Shown: positions 34,708 through 42,575 of the stretch, piece after piece
How positions within the stretch are numbered: the stretch's first letter is position 1
Layout: every line of letters begins with the position of its first letter
Assembly: GCA_964559435.1 (NCBI GenBank)
Contig: CAZLHI010000005.1
Location: 101,741 to 165,740 of the forward strand
Direction: 5' to 3'
Length of the DNA: 64,000 nt
Source: Hebobacterum sp964559435
GTDB taxonomy: Bacteria; Armatimonadota; Hebobacteria; Hebobacterales; Hebobacteraceae
Position numbers and translations under genes: made by a program
The notes under the pieces: model-generated
What the model was told of the DNA's origin: nothing
Database searches by the model: none
What the model saw: the letters and a program-made list of their open reading frames with translations, nothing else

Positions 34708-35219
34708 AGGTGCGCGGTGCCACGTTGGGTGATCTGGCGCAGGTCGTGCGGATCGAAAGGACCTCCTTCGGCCCGGAGGCCTATAGCCTAACGACCTTCC
34801 TCGCGCACGTGTTGAGAGACCGCAAGGGGCTGGTTGTGGCCGAAGACGAGCACGGCCGCCTCGTCGGGTATGCCCTTGCGCGTGTCGGACTGCGCTGGCT
34901 CGGAGTGCGACGCGGCGGCATCACGTCGATCGCCGTAGAGCCCACCCGCCGGCGACGAGGGTTCGGACGGGCTCTGATGGCGGCGGCCTTGGAGCATCTC
35001 AAGCAGCAGGGCGTGCAGCAGGCCGACCTCGAGGTAAACGTAGGGAATCGGGCGGCACAGTCGCTCTACGAGGCATTTGGGTTCGTGCAATCACGCCTTC
35101 TCCCTCACTACTATGGCCTCAACTCAGACGGCGTGAAGATGGTGCTCGACCTGAGACGCGCTCCCCTCGCCAGCGGCGCCGCGAGGGCAACAGGCGCACA
35201 CCGCAGCCCCAGTACGTGA
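34704..35219 (+). CDS. rimI: RimI-like GNAT N-acetyltransferase
   Basis: The 171-residue GNAT protein resembles the ribosomal-protein-alanine N-acetyltransferase family. It shows the N-terminal VRGATLGDLAQVVRIERTSFG, the acetyl-CoA loop VEPTRRRRGFGRALM and EVNVGNRAAQSLYEAFGF. The exact substrate is not certain, as GNATs of this type vary. The start overlaps the birA stop (ATGA), so the two are coupled. Confidence 0.82.
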   Translation: MKVRGATLGDLAQVVRIERTSFGPEAYSLTTFLAHVLRDRKGLVVAEDEHGRLVGYALARVGLRWLGVRRGGITSIAVEPTRRRRGFGRALMAAALEHLKQQGVQQADLEVNVGNRAAQSLYEAFGFVQSRLLPHYYGLNSDGVKMVLDLRRAPLASGAARATGAHRSPST

Positions 35220-35235
35220 CCCGGTCAAGAGCGCT

Positions 35236-36021
35236 ATGAGGGGCACCTCGACCGGAGACTCTTTGGTCGACTCGCACTGTCATCTCAATCACCCCCGGTT
35301 GTTCAGACAGCTTCCTGACGTGATCGACCGCGCTCGGGCGGCCGGTGTCGCGCAGATGGTTGTCGTGGGCTACGATGTGCCAAGCAGCAGGAAAGCGGTA
35401 GAGATCGCAGAGGGGACGGCGGGGGTGTGGTCGGCGGTCGGAGTTCATCCCCACGAGGCCGGCGAGATGAGCCCAAAGGACCTGGCCGAACTCAGGGCCC
35501 TCGCCAAGTCCGCCCAGGTTGTTGCGATAGGGGAGACGGGGCTGGATTTCTACCGCAATCTGTCCGCCGCAGATGCCCAGCGGAACGCTTTTCAGAAGCA
35601 GCTTGATCTGGCCGAGGAGTTGGGTCTTCCCATAATCGTGCATTGCCGCAACGCACAGGAGGAGGTGCTGGCCGCGCTGGATTCGCGGCGGCACCACAGC
35701 GTGGTATGGCACTGCTTTGACGGTACGGCAGCCCATGCGGAGAGAGCGATCGAACTCGGCCTAGTGCTGGGCTTCGGCGGGTTGCTAGGGCGGACCGGGT
35801 CAACAGCGATCAGGATGGCCCTCCGAAATGCGCCGGAAGATCGAATCCTGCTGGAGACGGATTCCCCATATCTCGCGCCGGTCGGCAGAAACAACGAACC
35901 GGCCAATCTGCCCGCCATCCTTGAGATGGCGGCACAGGCACGCGCTGAGCCCCCCGGGCGGTTCGCGGCCCTCACTACCGCGAACGCGCACCGCGTCTTC
36001 AAGCTGGGCAAGCATGAATGA
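35236..36021 (+). CDS. tatD: TatD-family metal-dependent deoxyribonuclease
   Basis: TatD proteins are TIM-barrel metal-dependent hydrolases with 3'-5' DNase activity. The 261-residue product has the family motifs DSHCHLNHPRL, GVHPHEAGEM, GETGLDFYRNL, QLDLAEELGLPIIVHCR, HCFDGTAAHAERAI and LETDSPYLAPVG. Length is normal. It lies 16 bases after rimI. Confidence 0.94.
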   Translation: MRGTSTGDSLVDSHCHLNHPRLFRQLPDVIDRARAAGVAQMVVVGYDVPSSRKAVEIAEGTAGVWSAVGVHPHEAGEMSPKDLAELRALAKSAQVVAIGETGLDFYRNLSAADAQRNAFQKQLDLAEELGLPIIVHCRNAQEEVLAALDSRRHHSVVWHCFDGTAAHAERAIELGLVLGFGGLLGRTGSTAIRMALRNAPEDRILLETDSPYLAPVGRNNEPANLPAILEMAAQARAEPPGRFAALTTANAHRVFKLGKHE

Positions 36022-36120
36022 AGACGGAAGCGATGATATGGCCGAGTGGCGCAAAGCTGCTCGGCTCCACTCTTGGCTGAGGGACGCAGGGAAGAACCAC
36101 CCGCAAGGAGGGAGTTGGCG

Positions 36121-36465
36121 ATGGATGACTGCATCTTCTGCAAGATCGCCGCTGGTCAAGTGCCGGCGACGAAGGTTCACGAAGACGACATCGTTGTGGC
36201 CTTCCGTGACATCAATGCCCGGGCACCGACACATATTCTCCTTATCCCGCGCAAACATGTAGCGTCGCTCAACAATCTCGCAACGGAGGACGACGCGGCC
36301 ATAGGGCATCTCGTTCGAGTTGCCGCACAGTTGGCCGCGCAAGAGGGCATCGCGGGCAGCGGCTACCGACTTGTTGCCAATTGCGGCGGCCACGGGGGCC
36401 AGTCCGTGGACCATGTGCACTTCCACCTGCTTGGAGGCCGGGCGATGAGCTGGCCGCCGGGATGA
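36121..36465 (+). CDS. HIT-family nucleotide-binding hydrolase
   Basis: This 114-residue protein belongs to the HINT branch of the histidine-triad family, which hydrolyses purine nucleoside phosphoramidates. It begins DDCIFCKIAAGQVPA and ends with the triad HVHFHLLGG; CIFCK is the first half of the common zinc site. The start 36121 is set by GGAGGGAG about 6 bases upstream; the longer open frame has no coding support. Confidence 0.93.
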   Translation: MDDCIFCKIAAGQVPATKVHEDDIVVAFRDINARAPTHILLIPRKHVASLNNLATEDDAAIGHLVRVAAQLAAQEGIAGSGYRLVANCGGHGGQSVDHVHFHLLGGRAMSWPPG

Positions 36466-36524
36466 CCTGCTAGGGGCCTCTGGAGCACCACCCCAGCGGC
36501 GGCAGCGTGCCGAACACGCCGGGT

Positions 36525-36554
36525 TTGACAGGGGCTCGACGGCACTGCTATAAT
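36525..36554 (+). promoter_or_regulatory. Full consensus promoter of rpsU
   Basis: TTGACA (36525-36530) and TATAAT (36549-36554) match the consensus at all 12 positions, with an 18-base spacer and TGC before the -10. Transcription would begin near 36561, leaving a leader of about 100 bases before rpsU. This is the strongest-looking promoter in the window. Confidence 0.9.
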
Positions 36555-36560
36555 GCTCGT

Positions 36561-36662
36561 AGAGGGACCCAGCAGCGCGGGGGTCTTTTCCGCGCTCAGG
36601 GGATCGATGGCACTAATACCACCGAAGACTTACTTGGGGCTCACGGGGACTCTCCACGCCCG
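36561..36662 (+). promoter_or_regulatory. Structured rpsU leader with candidate H-type pseudoknot
   Basis: GACCC (36566-36570) pairs with GGGTC (36581-36585), and AGCGCGG (36574-36580) pairs with CCGCGCT (36590-36596). The two stems interlock as an H-type pseudoknot with loops of 3, 0 and 4 (TTTT) bases. A further hairpin (GGGC...GGA/TCC...GCCC) can form just before the ATG at 36663. Such leaders often allow autoregulation by the ribosomal protein. I do not recognise it as a known Rfam-type leader. Confidence 0.5.
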
Positions 36663-36893
36663 ATGCAGTCTGGTGGCAGGAAGGGGGGCGAGAGTACGGC
36701 GATTCACATTCGCGACAACGAATCACTGGACAGCGCGCTGAAGCGCTTCAAGCGCGAGCTGCACCAACACGGTGTGCTCGAAGCGGCGCGGCGCAAGGAG
36801 CGCTACGAGAAGCCCAGCGACAAGCGGCGCCGGATGCAGGCGGCGGCGATTCGGCGCGCACGCAGGGCCGCACGCCGCCGCGGAGAGCGGTAA
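36663..36893 (+). CDS. rpsU: 30S ribosomal protein S21
   Basis: S21 binds near the anti-Shine-Dalgarno region of the small subunit. The core IHIRDNESLDSALKRFKREL, then GVLEAARRKERYEKPS and the Arg-rich tail, is typical. With ATG 36663 the product is 76 residues, with about 10 extra residues before the usual start. A strong Shine-Dalgarno-like AGGAAGGGGGG (36678-36688) lies inside this frame, just upstream of where S21 normally begins, but only ACG or ATT codons are available there. Either the N-terminus is extended or a non-standard start is used. Confidence 0.9.
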   Translation: MQSGGRKGGESTAIHIRDNESLDSALKRFKRELHQHGVLEAARRKERYEKPSDKRRRMQAAAIRRARRAARRRGER

Positions 36894-36950
36894 TCCTCGA
36901 GTGAATCCAGCAGCCAGTTCGCTGGCGGCTATTGCAGCCGACGTGATGAT

Positions 36951-36982
36951 GGGCCGCCCATTCCCCAGGAGTCGGGCGGCTC
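36951..36982 (+). terminator. Possible hairpin after rpsU
   Basis: GGGCCGCCC (36951-36959) can pair with GGGCGGCTC (36974-36982), including one G-U pair, around a 14-base loop. There is no T-run after it, so it may be a weak terminator, a processing site, or nothing. It lies between rpsU and phoH. Confidence 0.3.
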
Positions 36983-37022
36983 TGGGTATTAGTAGGCCCC
37001 CACGTGTTGCCTAAGGCGCGTA

Positions 37023-38009
37023 GTGGACGACGTCTCAGAAAGCAAACTCGTCGTTGCCGATAACGAGGAAGCTGCCGCTCTCGCAGGAAGTCGAGACCAG
37101 AACCTGCGACTGATAGAGCGGGCGGTGGGCGCGCGAATCGGGGCGCGAGGCAATGAGATTCGCGTCAGCGGCACTCCCGAACAGGTCGGGCGGGCCACCG
37201 AACTCCTGAGCGAGCTGGTGAAGCTCGTTCGCCTCGGACATCCTGTCACGGCGGGCGAGGTGGAGTATGCCGCGCGGATGGTCGGGGGGGGCCAGGCCGA
37301 GGCCGCCGATGCTGTTTTTTCCGACGTTGTCATTGTGACGGACCGCGGCAGGCCGGTCAAGCCACACACCCAGACCCAGCGCGACTACCTCCGCTCCATC
37401 GAGCGCGCCGACCTGACGCTCGCCATCGGCCCCGCGGGTACAGGCAAGACCTATCTGGCCATGGCGGTGGCAGTGGGCGCGCTCCGCGAGGGCAAAGCCT
37501 CGCGGCTGATACTGACGCGGCCGGCGCTGGAGGCCGGCGAGAGGCTGGGGTTCCTGCCCGGCGACATCCAAGCGAAGGTGGACCCATATCTGCGCCCCCT
37601 GTTCGACGCGCTTTATGATATGATGGACCTCGAGAAGGCACAGCGTCTGATAGAGCAAGGGGTGATCGAGGTCGCCCCGCTGGCCTTCATGCGAGGCCGG
37701 ACCCTGAATGACTGCTTCGTGATTCTGGACGAGGCACAGAACACAACCCCCGAGCAGATGAAGATGTTCCTCACTCGCTTCGGGTTTGGATGCAAGGCAG
37801 TCGTAACCGGCGACATTACGCAGACCGACCTGCCTCGCGGCCAGATTTCCGGTCTCAATCAAGTGCGAGAGGTGCTGCCTGGTATACGGGGAGTGGCGTT
37901 CGTGTATTTCTCGGACCAGGACGTCGTGCGGCATGAGCTCGTGCAGCGCATCATCCAGGCATACGAGCAGCACGAGACAGGGAATAGGAATACTGACACC
38001 CGCAGATGA
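37023..38009 (+). CDS. phoH: PhoH-like ATPase
   Basis: This P-loop NTPase (PhoH/YbeZ type) has an N-terminal KH-like RNA-binding region of about 100 residues. The ATPase follows, with Walker A AIGPAGTGKTYLAMAVAV, LTRPALEAGERLGFLPGD, Walker B CFVILDEAQNTTPEQMKMFLTR and TGDITQTDLP. It works with the RNase YbeY in other bacteria, and ybeY is two genes downstream. GTG 37023 is the first start after rpsU. It overlaps the next gene by four bases. Confidence 0.94.
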   Translation: MDDVSESKLVVADNEEAAALAGSRDQNLRLIERAVGARIGARGNEIRVSGTPEQVGRATELLSELVKLVRLGHPVTAGEVEYAARMVGGGQAEAADAVFSDVVIVTDRGRPVKPHTQTQRDYLRSIERADLTLAIGPAGTGKTYLAMAVAVGALREGKASRLILTRPALEAGERLGFLPGDIQAKVDPYLRPLFDALYDMMDLEKAQRLIEQGVIEVAPLAFMRGRTLNDCFVILDEAQNTTPEQMKMFLTRFGFGCKAVVTGDITQTDLPRGQISGLNQVREVLPGIRGVAFVYFSDQDVVRHELVQRIIQAYEQHETGNRNTDTRR

Positions 38010-40105
38010 AACGACTGCACGCCGCTCGCCGCGCAGATGGCGAGCGGCGGAGAAAATGGCCGCATTGGCCTACAGTGATGCGCGCGGGCATTGGATTGCT
38101 CACGTGGGCCGCGCTCTGCCTCATACTCCTTGCCTATGACTTGTTTCCCGGCCGCGTCTCGCTGCGGGTCGGCGGGCTGAGCCCCAAACTTGTCCGCGCA
38201 CCGCGCATGGCCCGGTACATCGACCGGGAGCAAACCGAGCGCCTCCGCCGGGAGGCCGAGCTGCGCGTCGCCCCCCACTACAGCCCGCTGCCATATGCTC
38301 TGGCAGACGCAGAGAACCGCGTGAGCCAGCACATCACGGCTCTCGCAGACGCGAGGGCTGCAGCGGAGTCGCCTGAGGACCTGGCGCAGAAGATCGCGTG
38401 GCTGCCCGATGCTTCTGTCCAATGGCTCGCCGCCGCGCCCGCCTCGGAGCTGGCCCGGGTCGAGAGGAGGACCCGCGCCGTGGTTCGCAAGGTGATGTCA
38501 AAGGAGATCAGAGAGGAAACTGCGGACCTCAAGGCCGCGCGGGACGAAGCCGAAGCCCTGGCCCGCGGCCAGGAGCCTCAGCTGGAGATCGCGGCCTTGG
38601 TAGCCGCGCTCGCGAAGCGCGGGATAGCTCCTAACCGCCGGTTCGACAGCGAGACCACCGAAGCCGCCAAGGCCGAGGCCGCAGAGCGCGTACAGGAGGT
38701 CGTGCGTACAATCGACGCCGACCAGCCCATCATCTTCGAAGGCGAGCGCGTCACGCGAGAGCACGTGGGTATGCTGCGTGCGCTCGGGCTGACAAGCCCG
38801 CGGCTCGACTATCGAAGGCTGATATCAATCATCCTCATCGTGGGACTTATCGTCCTGCTATTGGGTTTGCACACTCGCCACCGGGCGCGCCGTGTCTACG
38901 AACGGCCCAAATGGTTGCTTCTCCTTTCCCTCCTGGCCGTGATGTCTCTCTTTGTCGTCAACCTGCTTGTGCTTGCACTGCCAAATGTGTGGATGCTCGT
39001 CGTGCCCGCCGCCGGGCTCATGGCGGCCGCCCTGCTTGCGGACGCCGTCGGCATGGCCCTTGCGCTTGGGCTCAGCCTATTGGTCGGGCTGATGGCGGAT
39101 GCCGGCCTTCCGGCGACACTGCTCTCACTTGGCAGCGCAGCGACTGCTCTGGCCTTCTCCACCCAGCTCTGGCCAGTATCCCACCTGCGCGTCCCGGTGG
39201 GAGCGCTTGCTGCGGCAAACCTCCTTCTGGTGGCAGCGGTCGGGATGTTGCACGCGCAGCCGGCTACTGCGCTGATGCGCGAGGCAGTGCTGGCAGCCGC
39301 CCTCTACGCTCCCGGCGCAGCCGTCCTCGCGTTGGGCGGAATATACACGCTGCAGCGGCCGTTCGGCATCACGACGCATCTGGGCCTGCTCGAGATGCTG
39401 AATCCCCAGACGCCGTTGCTCAAGAGACTCCAGGCCGAGGCCCCCGGGACCTATCATCACTCAATGATGGTGGCCAATCTCGCGGAGTCGGCCGCGGAGG
39501 CGATCGGAGCCGACGCGCTGCTCACCCGTGTAGGCGGCCTCTATCACGACATCGGCAAGCTCTACCGGCCGACTTTCTTCGTGGAGAACCAGGCCTTGCT
39601 GGGCCTGGAGAACGTGCACGACCGTCTCTCGTCCTCGCTGTCCGGCCTTATCATAATGTCGCACGTGAAGGACGGCGTCGCTCTGGCGCAGAGGCACCGG
39701 CTGCCGCCCGAAGTCATCGACATAATCGCACAGCACCACGGCTCGACGACGCTGAGCTACTTCTATCATCAGGCCCTCAGCGGTTCCCGCCCGGAGAACG
39801 TCTCAGAGGATCAGTTCCGCTATCCCGGGCCTCTGCCCAGCAGCAAGGAGGCCGCCCTTGTCATGCTTGCAGACGGCGCTCACGCGGCCGCCAAATCGAT
39901 CGCGGTGCCGACGCCGCCACGAGTCCAGCAGATGCTGAAGGAAAACATGCGGCAGCGCGTCGTGGGTGGGCAACTGGAGCGGTGCGACTTGACTTTCCGG
40001 GAGGTCGCAGCAGCCGAAGAGGTAATGGGCCGGGTCCTCACGGCATCTCTTTGCCGGACGCGGATAGCCTATCCTGAGCCTGCCGAGGGCGGAGTAGGAA
40101 TGTGA
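38006..40105 (+). CDS. pgpH: 7TM-HD phosphohydrolase, PgpH-like cyclic di-AMP phosphodiesterase
   Basis: The 699-residue membrane protein has one N-terminal membrane segment (about 30-50), a 220-residue extracellular 7TMR-HDED domain, seven membrane helices (about 270-470), and a C-terminal HD domain with YHHSMMVANLAESAAEAIG, GGLYHDIGKLYRPTFF and QHHGSTTLSYFYHQAL. In Firmicutes this family (PgpH) degrades cyclic di-AMP. The order phoH-pgpH-ybeY-dgkA matches that group. Its presence implies cyclic di-AMP signalling, though no cyclase gene is in the window. Confidence 0.93.
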   Translation: MKRLHAARRADGERRRKWPHWPTVMRAGIGLLTWAALCLILLAYDLFPGRVSLRVGGLSPKLVRAPRMARYIDREQTERLRREAELRVAPHYSPLPYALADAENRVSQHITALADARAAAESPEDLAQKIAWLPDASVQWLAAAPASELARVERRTRAVVRKVMSKEIREETADLKAARDEAEALARGQEPQLEIAALVAALAKRGIAPNRRFDSETTEAAKAEAAERVQEVVRTIDADQPIIFEGERVTREHVGMLRALGLTSPRLDYRRLISIILIVGLIVLLLGLHTRHRARRVYERPKWLLLLSLLAVMSLFVVNLLVLALPNVWMLVVPAAGLMAAALLADAVGMALALGLSLLVGLMADAGLPATLLSLGSAATALAFSTQLWPVSHLRVPVGALAAANLLLVAAVGMLHAQPATALMREAVLAAALYAPGAAVLALGGIYTLQRPFGITTHLGLLEMLNPQTPLLKRLQAEAPGTYHHSMMVANLAESAAEAIGADALLTRVGGLYHDIGKLYRPTFFVENQALLGLENVHDRLSSSLSGLIIMSHVKDGVALAQRHRLPPEVIDIIAQHHGSTTLSYFYHQALSGSRPENVSEDQFRYPGPLPSSKEAALVMLADGAHAAAKSIAVPTPPRVQQMLKENMRQRVVGGQLERCDLTFREVAAAEEVMGRVLTASLCRTRIAYPEPAEGGVGM

Positions 40106-40111
40106 GCGCAC

Positions 40112-40552
40112 GTGACCGTACTTGTGGTCAACAGACAGAAACGACCGATTCCGCGAAGGTGGCTCGAACGGATTGCGGAAGCCGTAATGGAGGCGGAAGG
40201 CTGTCATCCCGAGGCAGAGCTGAGCGTAGTTGTTGGTGACGATGAATGGATTCGGGAACTGAATCGGAAGTACCTGAAGAAGGACCGCCCAACAGACGTG
40301 CTGGCCTTTCCGCAAGACAGGGGGCCAGCGGAAGCCGCGCCGCTGCTGGGCGACATCGCGATATCGGCGGAGACGGCGGCCCGGCAGGCCGAGGAGATGG
40401 GCCACAGCTTGGAACGAGAGCTGGCTCTGCTCCTTGCACACGGGATCTTGCACCTGACCGGATGGACGGACGAGACCCCCCAGAAGCGTCGAGGCATGCT
40501 GCAGCGGGCCGAGGAAGTGATGGGGCCGGTCCCTCAGGATCCGGTGAGCTGA
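40112..40552 (+). CDS. ybeY: Endoribonuclease YbeY with a changed third zinc ligand
   Basis: YbeY is a zinc RNase for rRNA maturation and ribosome quality control. The 146-residue product has the fold signatures LNRKYLKKDRPTDVLAFP, LLGDIAISAETAARQAEE and the zinc motif HGILHLTGWTD. In most family members that motif is HGxLHLxGYDH with three His ligands; here the third His position is Asp. Asp can bind zinc, so the protein may still be active. GTG 40112 follows the pgpH stop by six bases. Confidence 0.92.
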   Translation: MTVLVVNRQKRPIPRRWLERIAEAVMEAEGCHPEAELSVVVGDDEWIRELNRKYLKKDRPTDVLAFPQDRGPAEAAPLLGDIAISAETAARQAEEMGHSLERELALLLAHGILHLTGWTDETPQKRRGMLQRAEEVMGPVPQDPVS

Positions 40553-40587
40553 CAACGAGAGGACTGCTCGAAAGCTCGCGGAACGCC

Positions 40588-41265
40588 GTGGCGGGCCTGC
40601 TGCACGTGCTGCGGCAGGACTGGCACATGCGTTTCATATGCATGGCCGGCGTTGTGCTGATGCTGATCAGCGCGCTGCTTCGTCTCTCCCGCTTGGATGT
40701 CCTACTTCTCTTGGTTGCCATCAGCATGGTGGTGCTGGCGGAAGTGCTCAACCGGGCTATAGAGGTCGTCGTCGATCTCGCAAGCCCCGGCTACCACCCA
40801 TTGGCGAAGGCCGCGAAGGATATCGGCGGAGCGGGGGTCCTTGTCGCCGGAATCATGGGCAGTGTCGTCGCGCTGGGCGTATTCGTCAGCGCAGACGCCC
40901 TGAAGATCCTGCAGGGAACGCCGACGCGGCCCGAGCCGCATTTCCTCCATGTGGGACTCGTCGGAGTCGTTACGGTTGTCGCGGCCGTGATCCTGGGAAA
41001 GCTCTGGGGTGGGCACGGCACGCTGACTCGTGGCGGCATCGTGAGCGCGCACAGCGCGCTTGCCTTCTTCTGCTTTGTAAGCATCTGCTTCCTCACAAGG
41101 GACGTCATCATCTGTGCCTTGGCATTTGTACTCGCCGGGCTGGTTGCGCAGAGCCGGCTCGAGGCGGGGATTCACACCCTGAGAGAAATCGTAATCGGAG
41201 TAGTCGTGGCGCTGGTCGTGGGATCTGGGCTTTACGGTTTGCTGTCGATGCGGGCAGGAAGCTGA
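40588..41265 (+). CDS. dgkA: Diacylglycerol/undecaprenol kinase fused to a PAP2-like membrane domain
   Basis: The N-terminal half is a DgkA-type membrane kinase (GLLHVLRQDWHMRF, EVLNRAIEVVVD, HPLAKAAKDIGGAGVLV), which in Gram-positive-type bacteria phosphorylates undecaprenol. The C-terminal half resembles a PAP2 lipid-phosphate phosphatase (SAHSALAFF, then GIHTLREIVIG). One chain could therefore make and remove the same phosphate. No ATG, GTG or TTG lies in frame where DgkA normally begins. GTG 40588 is the first canonical codon but trims the first helix; CTG codons at 40549 or 40564 would fit better. It lies between ybeY and the CNNM genes. Confidence 0.85.
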   Translation: MAGLLHVLRQDWHMRFICMAGVVLMLISALLRLSRLDVLLLLVAISMVVLAEVLNRAIEVVVDLASPGYHPLAKAAKDIGGAGVLVAGIMGSVVALGVFVSADALKILQGTPTRPEPHFLHVGLVGVVTVVAAVILGKLWGGHGTLTRGGIVSAHSALAFFCFVSICFLTRDVIICALAFVLAGLVAQSRLEAGIHTLREIVIGVVVALVVGSGLYGLLSMRAGS

Positions 41266-41266
41266 G

Positions 41267-42532
41267 ATGTCTCCAGGCGACTTACGCCCTCTCATTGCGA
41301 TAGCCGTTCTCCTGCTCATATCCGGGCTGTTCTCGGCCGCCGAACTCAGCTTCCTGGCCATGGGTAGGCGGCGTTCTCGTAGAGCGGCAACAGGCAGAGT
41401 CGCGGTCCTCCTCGAGAAGCTGCTGGCCAACCCCGGCGCGACCCTGGGCGCGATACTGGTGACGATAACTGCCGTCAACTACAGCGCAGAGGCGATTGCT
41501 GCGAACTGGGTGATCTCCGGGCTGGGCCTCCCTGTGTGGATCGCCATCGTCGGGATGGCTCTCCTTGTGCTGGTATTCGCCGAAGTCGTCCCCATCAGCT
41601 ACGCCGCGGCCAACCCCGAGCGCGTCGCTCGGGCAGTGGTCGTCCCCCTCTGGCTCGTGACAAATGTGTTGTCGCCTGCCGCTCGGGTCCTCGGGTCCGT
41701 GGCAGAAGGACTGACCCGCGTGTTCGGAGGAGGGCCGAGCCCGGAGCGGCCCGTGACGGAGGGCGAGATTCGCGCGATCGTGGACCTGCAGGCCGAGACT
41801 GGCGGCCTGGAAGAAGAAGAGAAAGTCATGATCCACCAGATCTTCGAGTTCGGCGACAAGGTGGCGCGCGAGGTGATGGTGCCCCGGACAGATATGGTCG
41901 CTATCCCCAAGATCGCCACCGCAGCCGAGGCCAGCAAGGCTGCCACCGAGCATCGGATCTCGCGCATGCCCGTGTACGGGGAGAGTCTCGACGACATCAT
42001 CGGGACGGTCCACGTCAAGGATTTGCTTCCCCTGATGGCGGCGGAGAAGGGTGACACGCCCGTCACCTCCGTGATGCTGAAGCCCCTCCGCGTGCCGGAG
42101 ACGAAGAAGCTGAGCGACCTGCTGACCGAGTTCCGCCGCAAGCGACGCACCCTCGCGATCGTGTTGGACGAATACGGCGGCACAGCCGGACTCGTAACCC
42201 TGGAGGACCTGCTGGAGGAGGTCGTCGGGGATATCTACGATGAGTATGACGTCGTCCGCCCCGCGGTCGAGCAGACGCCCGACGGCGGAATGATCTTGGA
42301 CGGCAGAATGAGCATAGACGAGGCCTCGGGTGCACTGGGCGTCGATCTCCCGGAGGGCGACTACGACTCCGTCGCCGGCCTTCTGTATGCGCACCTCGGC
42401 GTGGTTCCACGCATTGGCGACGAGGTGGAGCTCGACGGCGTGACACTGATCGTCGACGAACTCGACGGCCATCGGATAACCCGGGTCCGGGCAATTGTGA
42501 AGCCGAACCCGGACGAGGAAAGCCCGACCTAA
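41267..42532 (+). CDS. CNNM/CBS-domain membrane protein (HlyC/CorC family), first copy
   Basis: The 421-residue protein has an N-terminal CNNM transmembrane domain (LLISGLFSAAELSFLAMGRRR, then helices to about residue 130), two CBS domains (REVMVPRTDMVAI and RRKRRTLAIVLDEYGGTAGL-VTLEDLLEE), and a C-terminal CorC_HlyC domain. Family members are magnesium or other divalent-cation transporters or regulators (CorB/CorC type); the old name hemolysin is not a function. The ATG follows the dgkA stop by one base. A second copy follows directly. Confidence 0.92.
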   Translation: MSPGDLRPLIAIAVLLLISGLFSAAELSFLAMGRRRSRRAATGRVAVLLEKLLANPGATLGAILVTITAVNYSAEAIAANWVISGLGLPVWIAIVGMALLVLVFAEVVPISYAAANPERVARAVVVPLWLVTNVLSPAARVLGSVAEGLTRVFGGGPSPERPVTEGEIRAIVDLQAETGGLEEEEKVMIHQIFEFGDKVAREVMVPRTDMVAIPKIATAAEASKAATEHRISRMPVYGESLDDIIGTVHVKDLLPLMAAEKGDTPVTSVMLKPLRVPETKKLSDLLTEFRRKRRTLAIVLDEYGGTAGLVTLEDLLEEVVGDIYDEYDVVRPAVEQTPDGGMILDGRMSIDEASGALGVDLPEGDYDSVAGLLYAHLGVVPRIGDEVELDGVTLIVDELDGHRITRVRAIVKPNPDEESPT

Positions 42533-42568
42533 AGGAGGTGCGGCTACCGGCCTGTGATGATACAGGCC
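42532..42568 (+). promoter_or_regulatory. Distant Shine-Dalgarno sequence with a bridging hairpin before the second CNNM gene
   Basis: A perfect AAGGAGGTG (42532-42540) lies 35 bases before the ATG at 42576, too far for direct use. Between them GGCCTGT (42549-42555) and ACAGGCC (42562-42568) form a perfect 7-bp hairpin with a 6-base loop. Folding it would leave about 15 unpaired bases between Shine-Dalgarno and ATG. No other ribosome-binding site precedes the ATG. Confidence 0.5.
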
Positions 42569-42575
42569 GCTGAAG

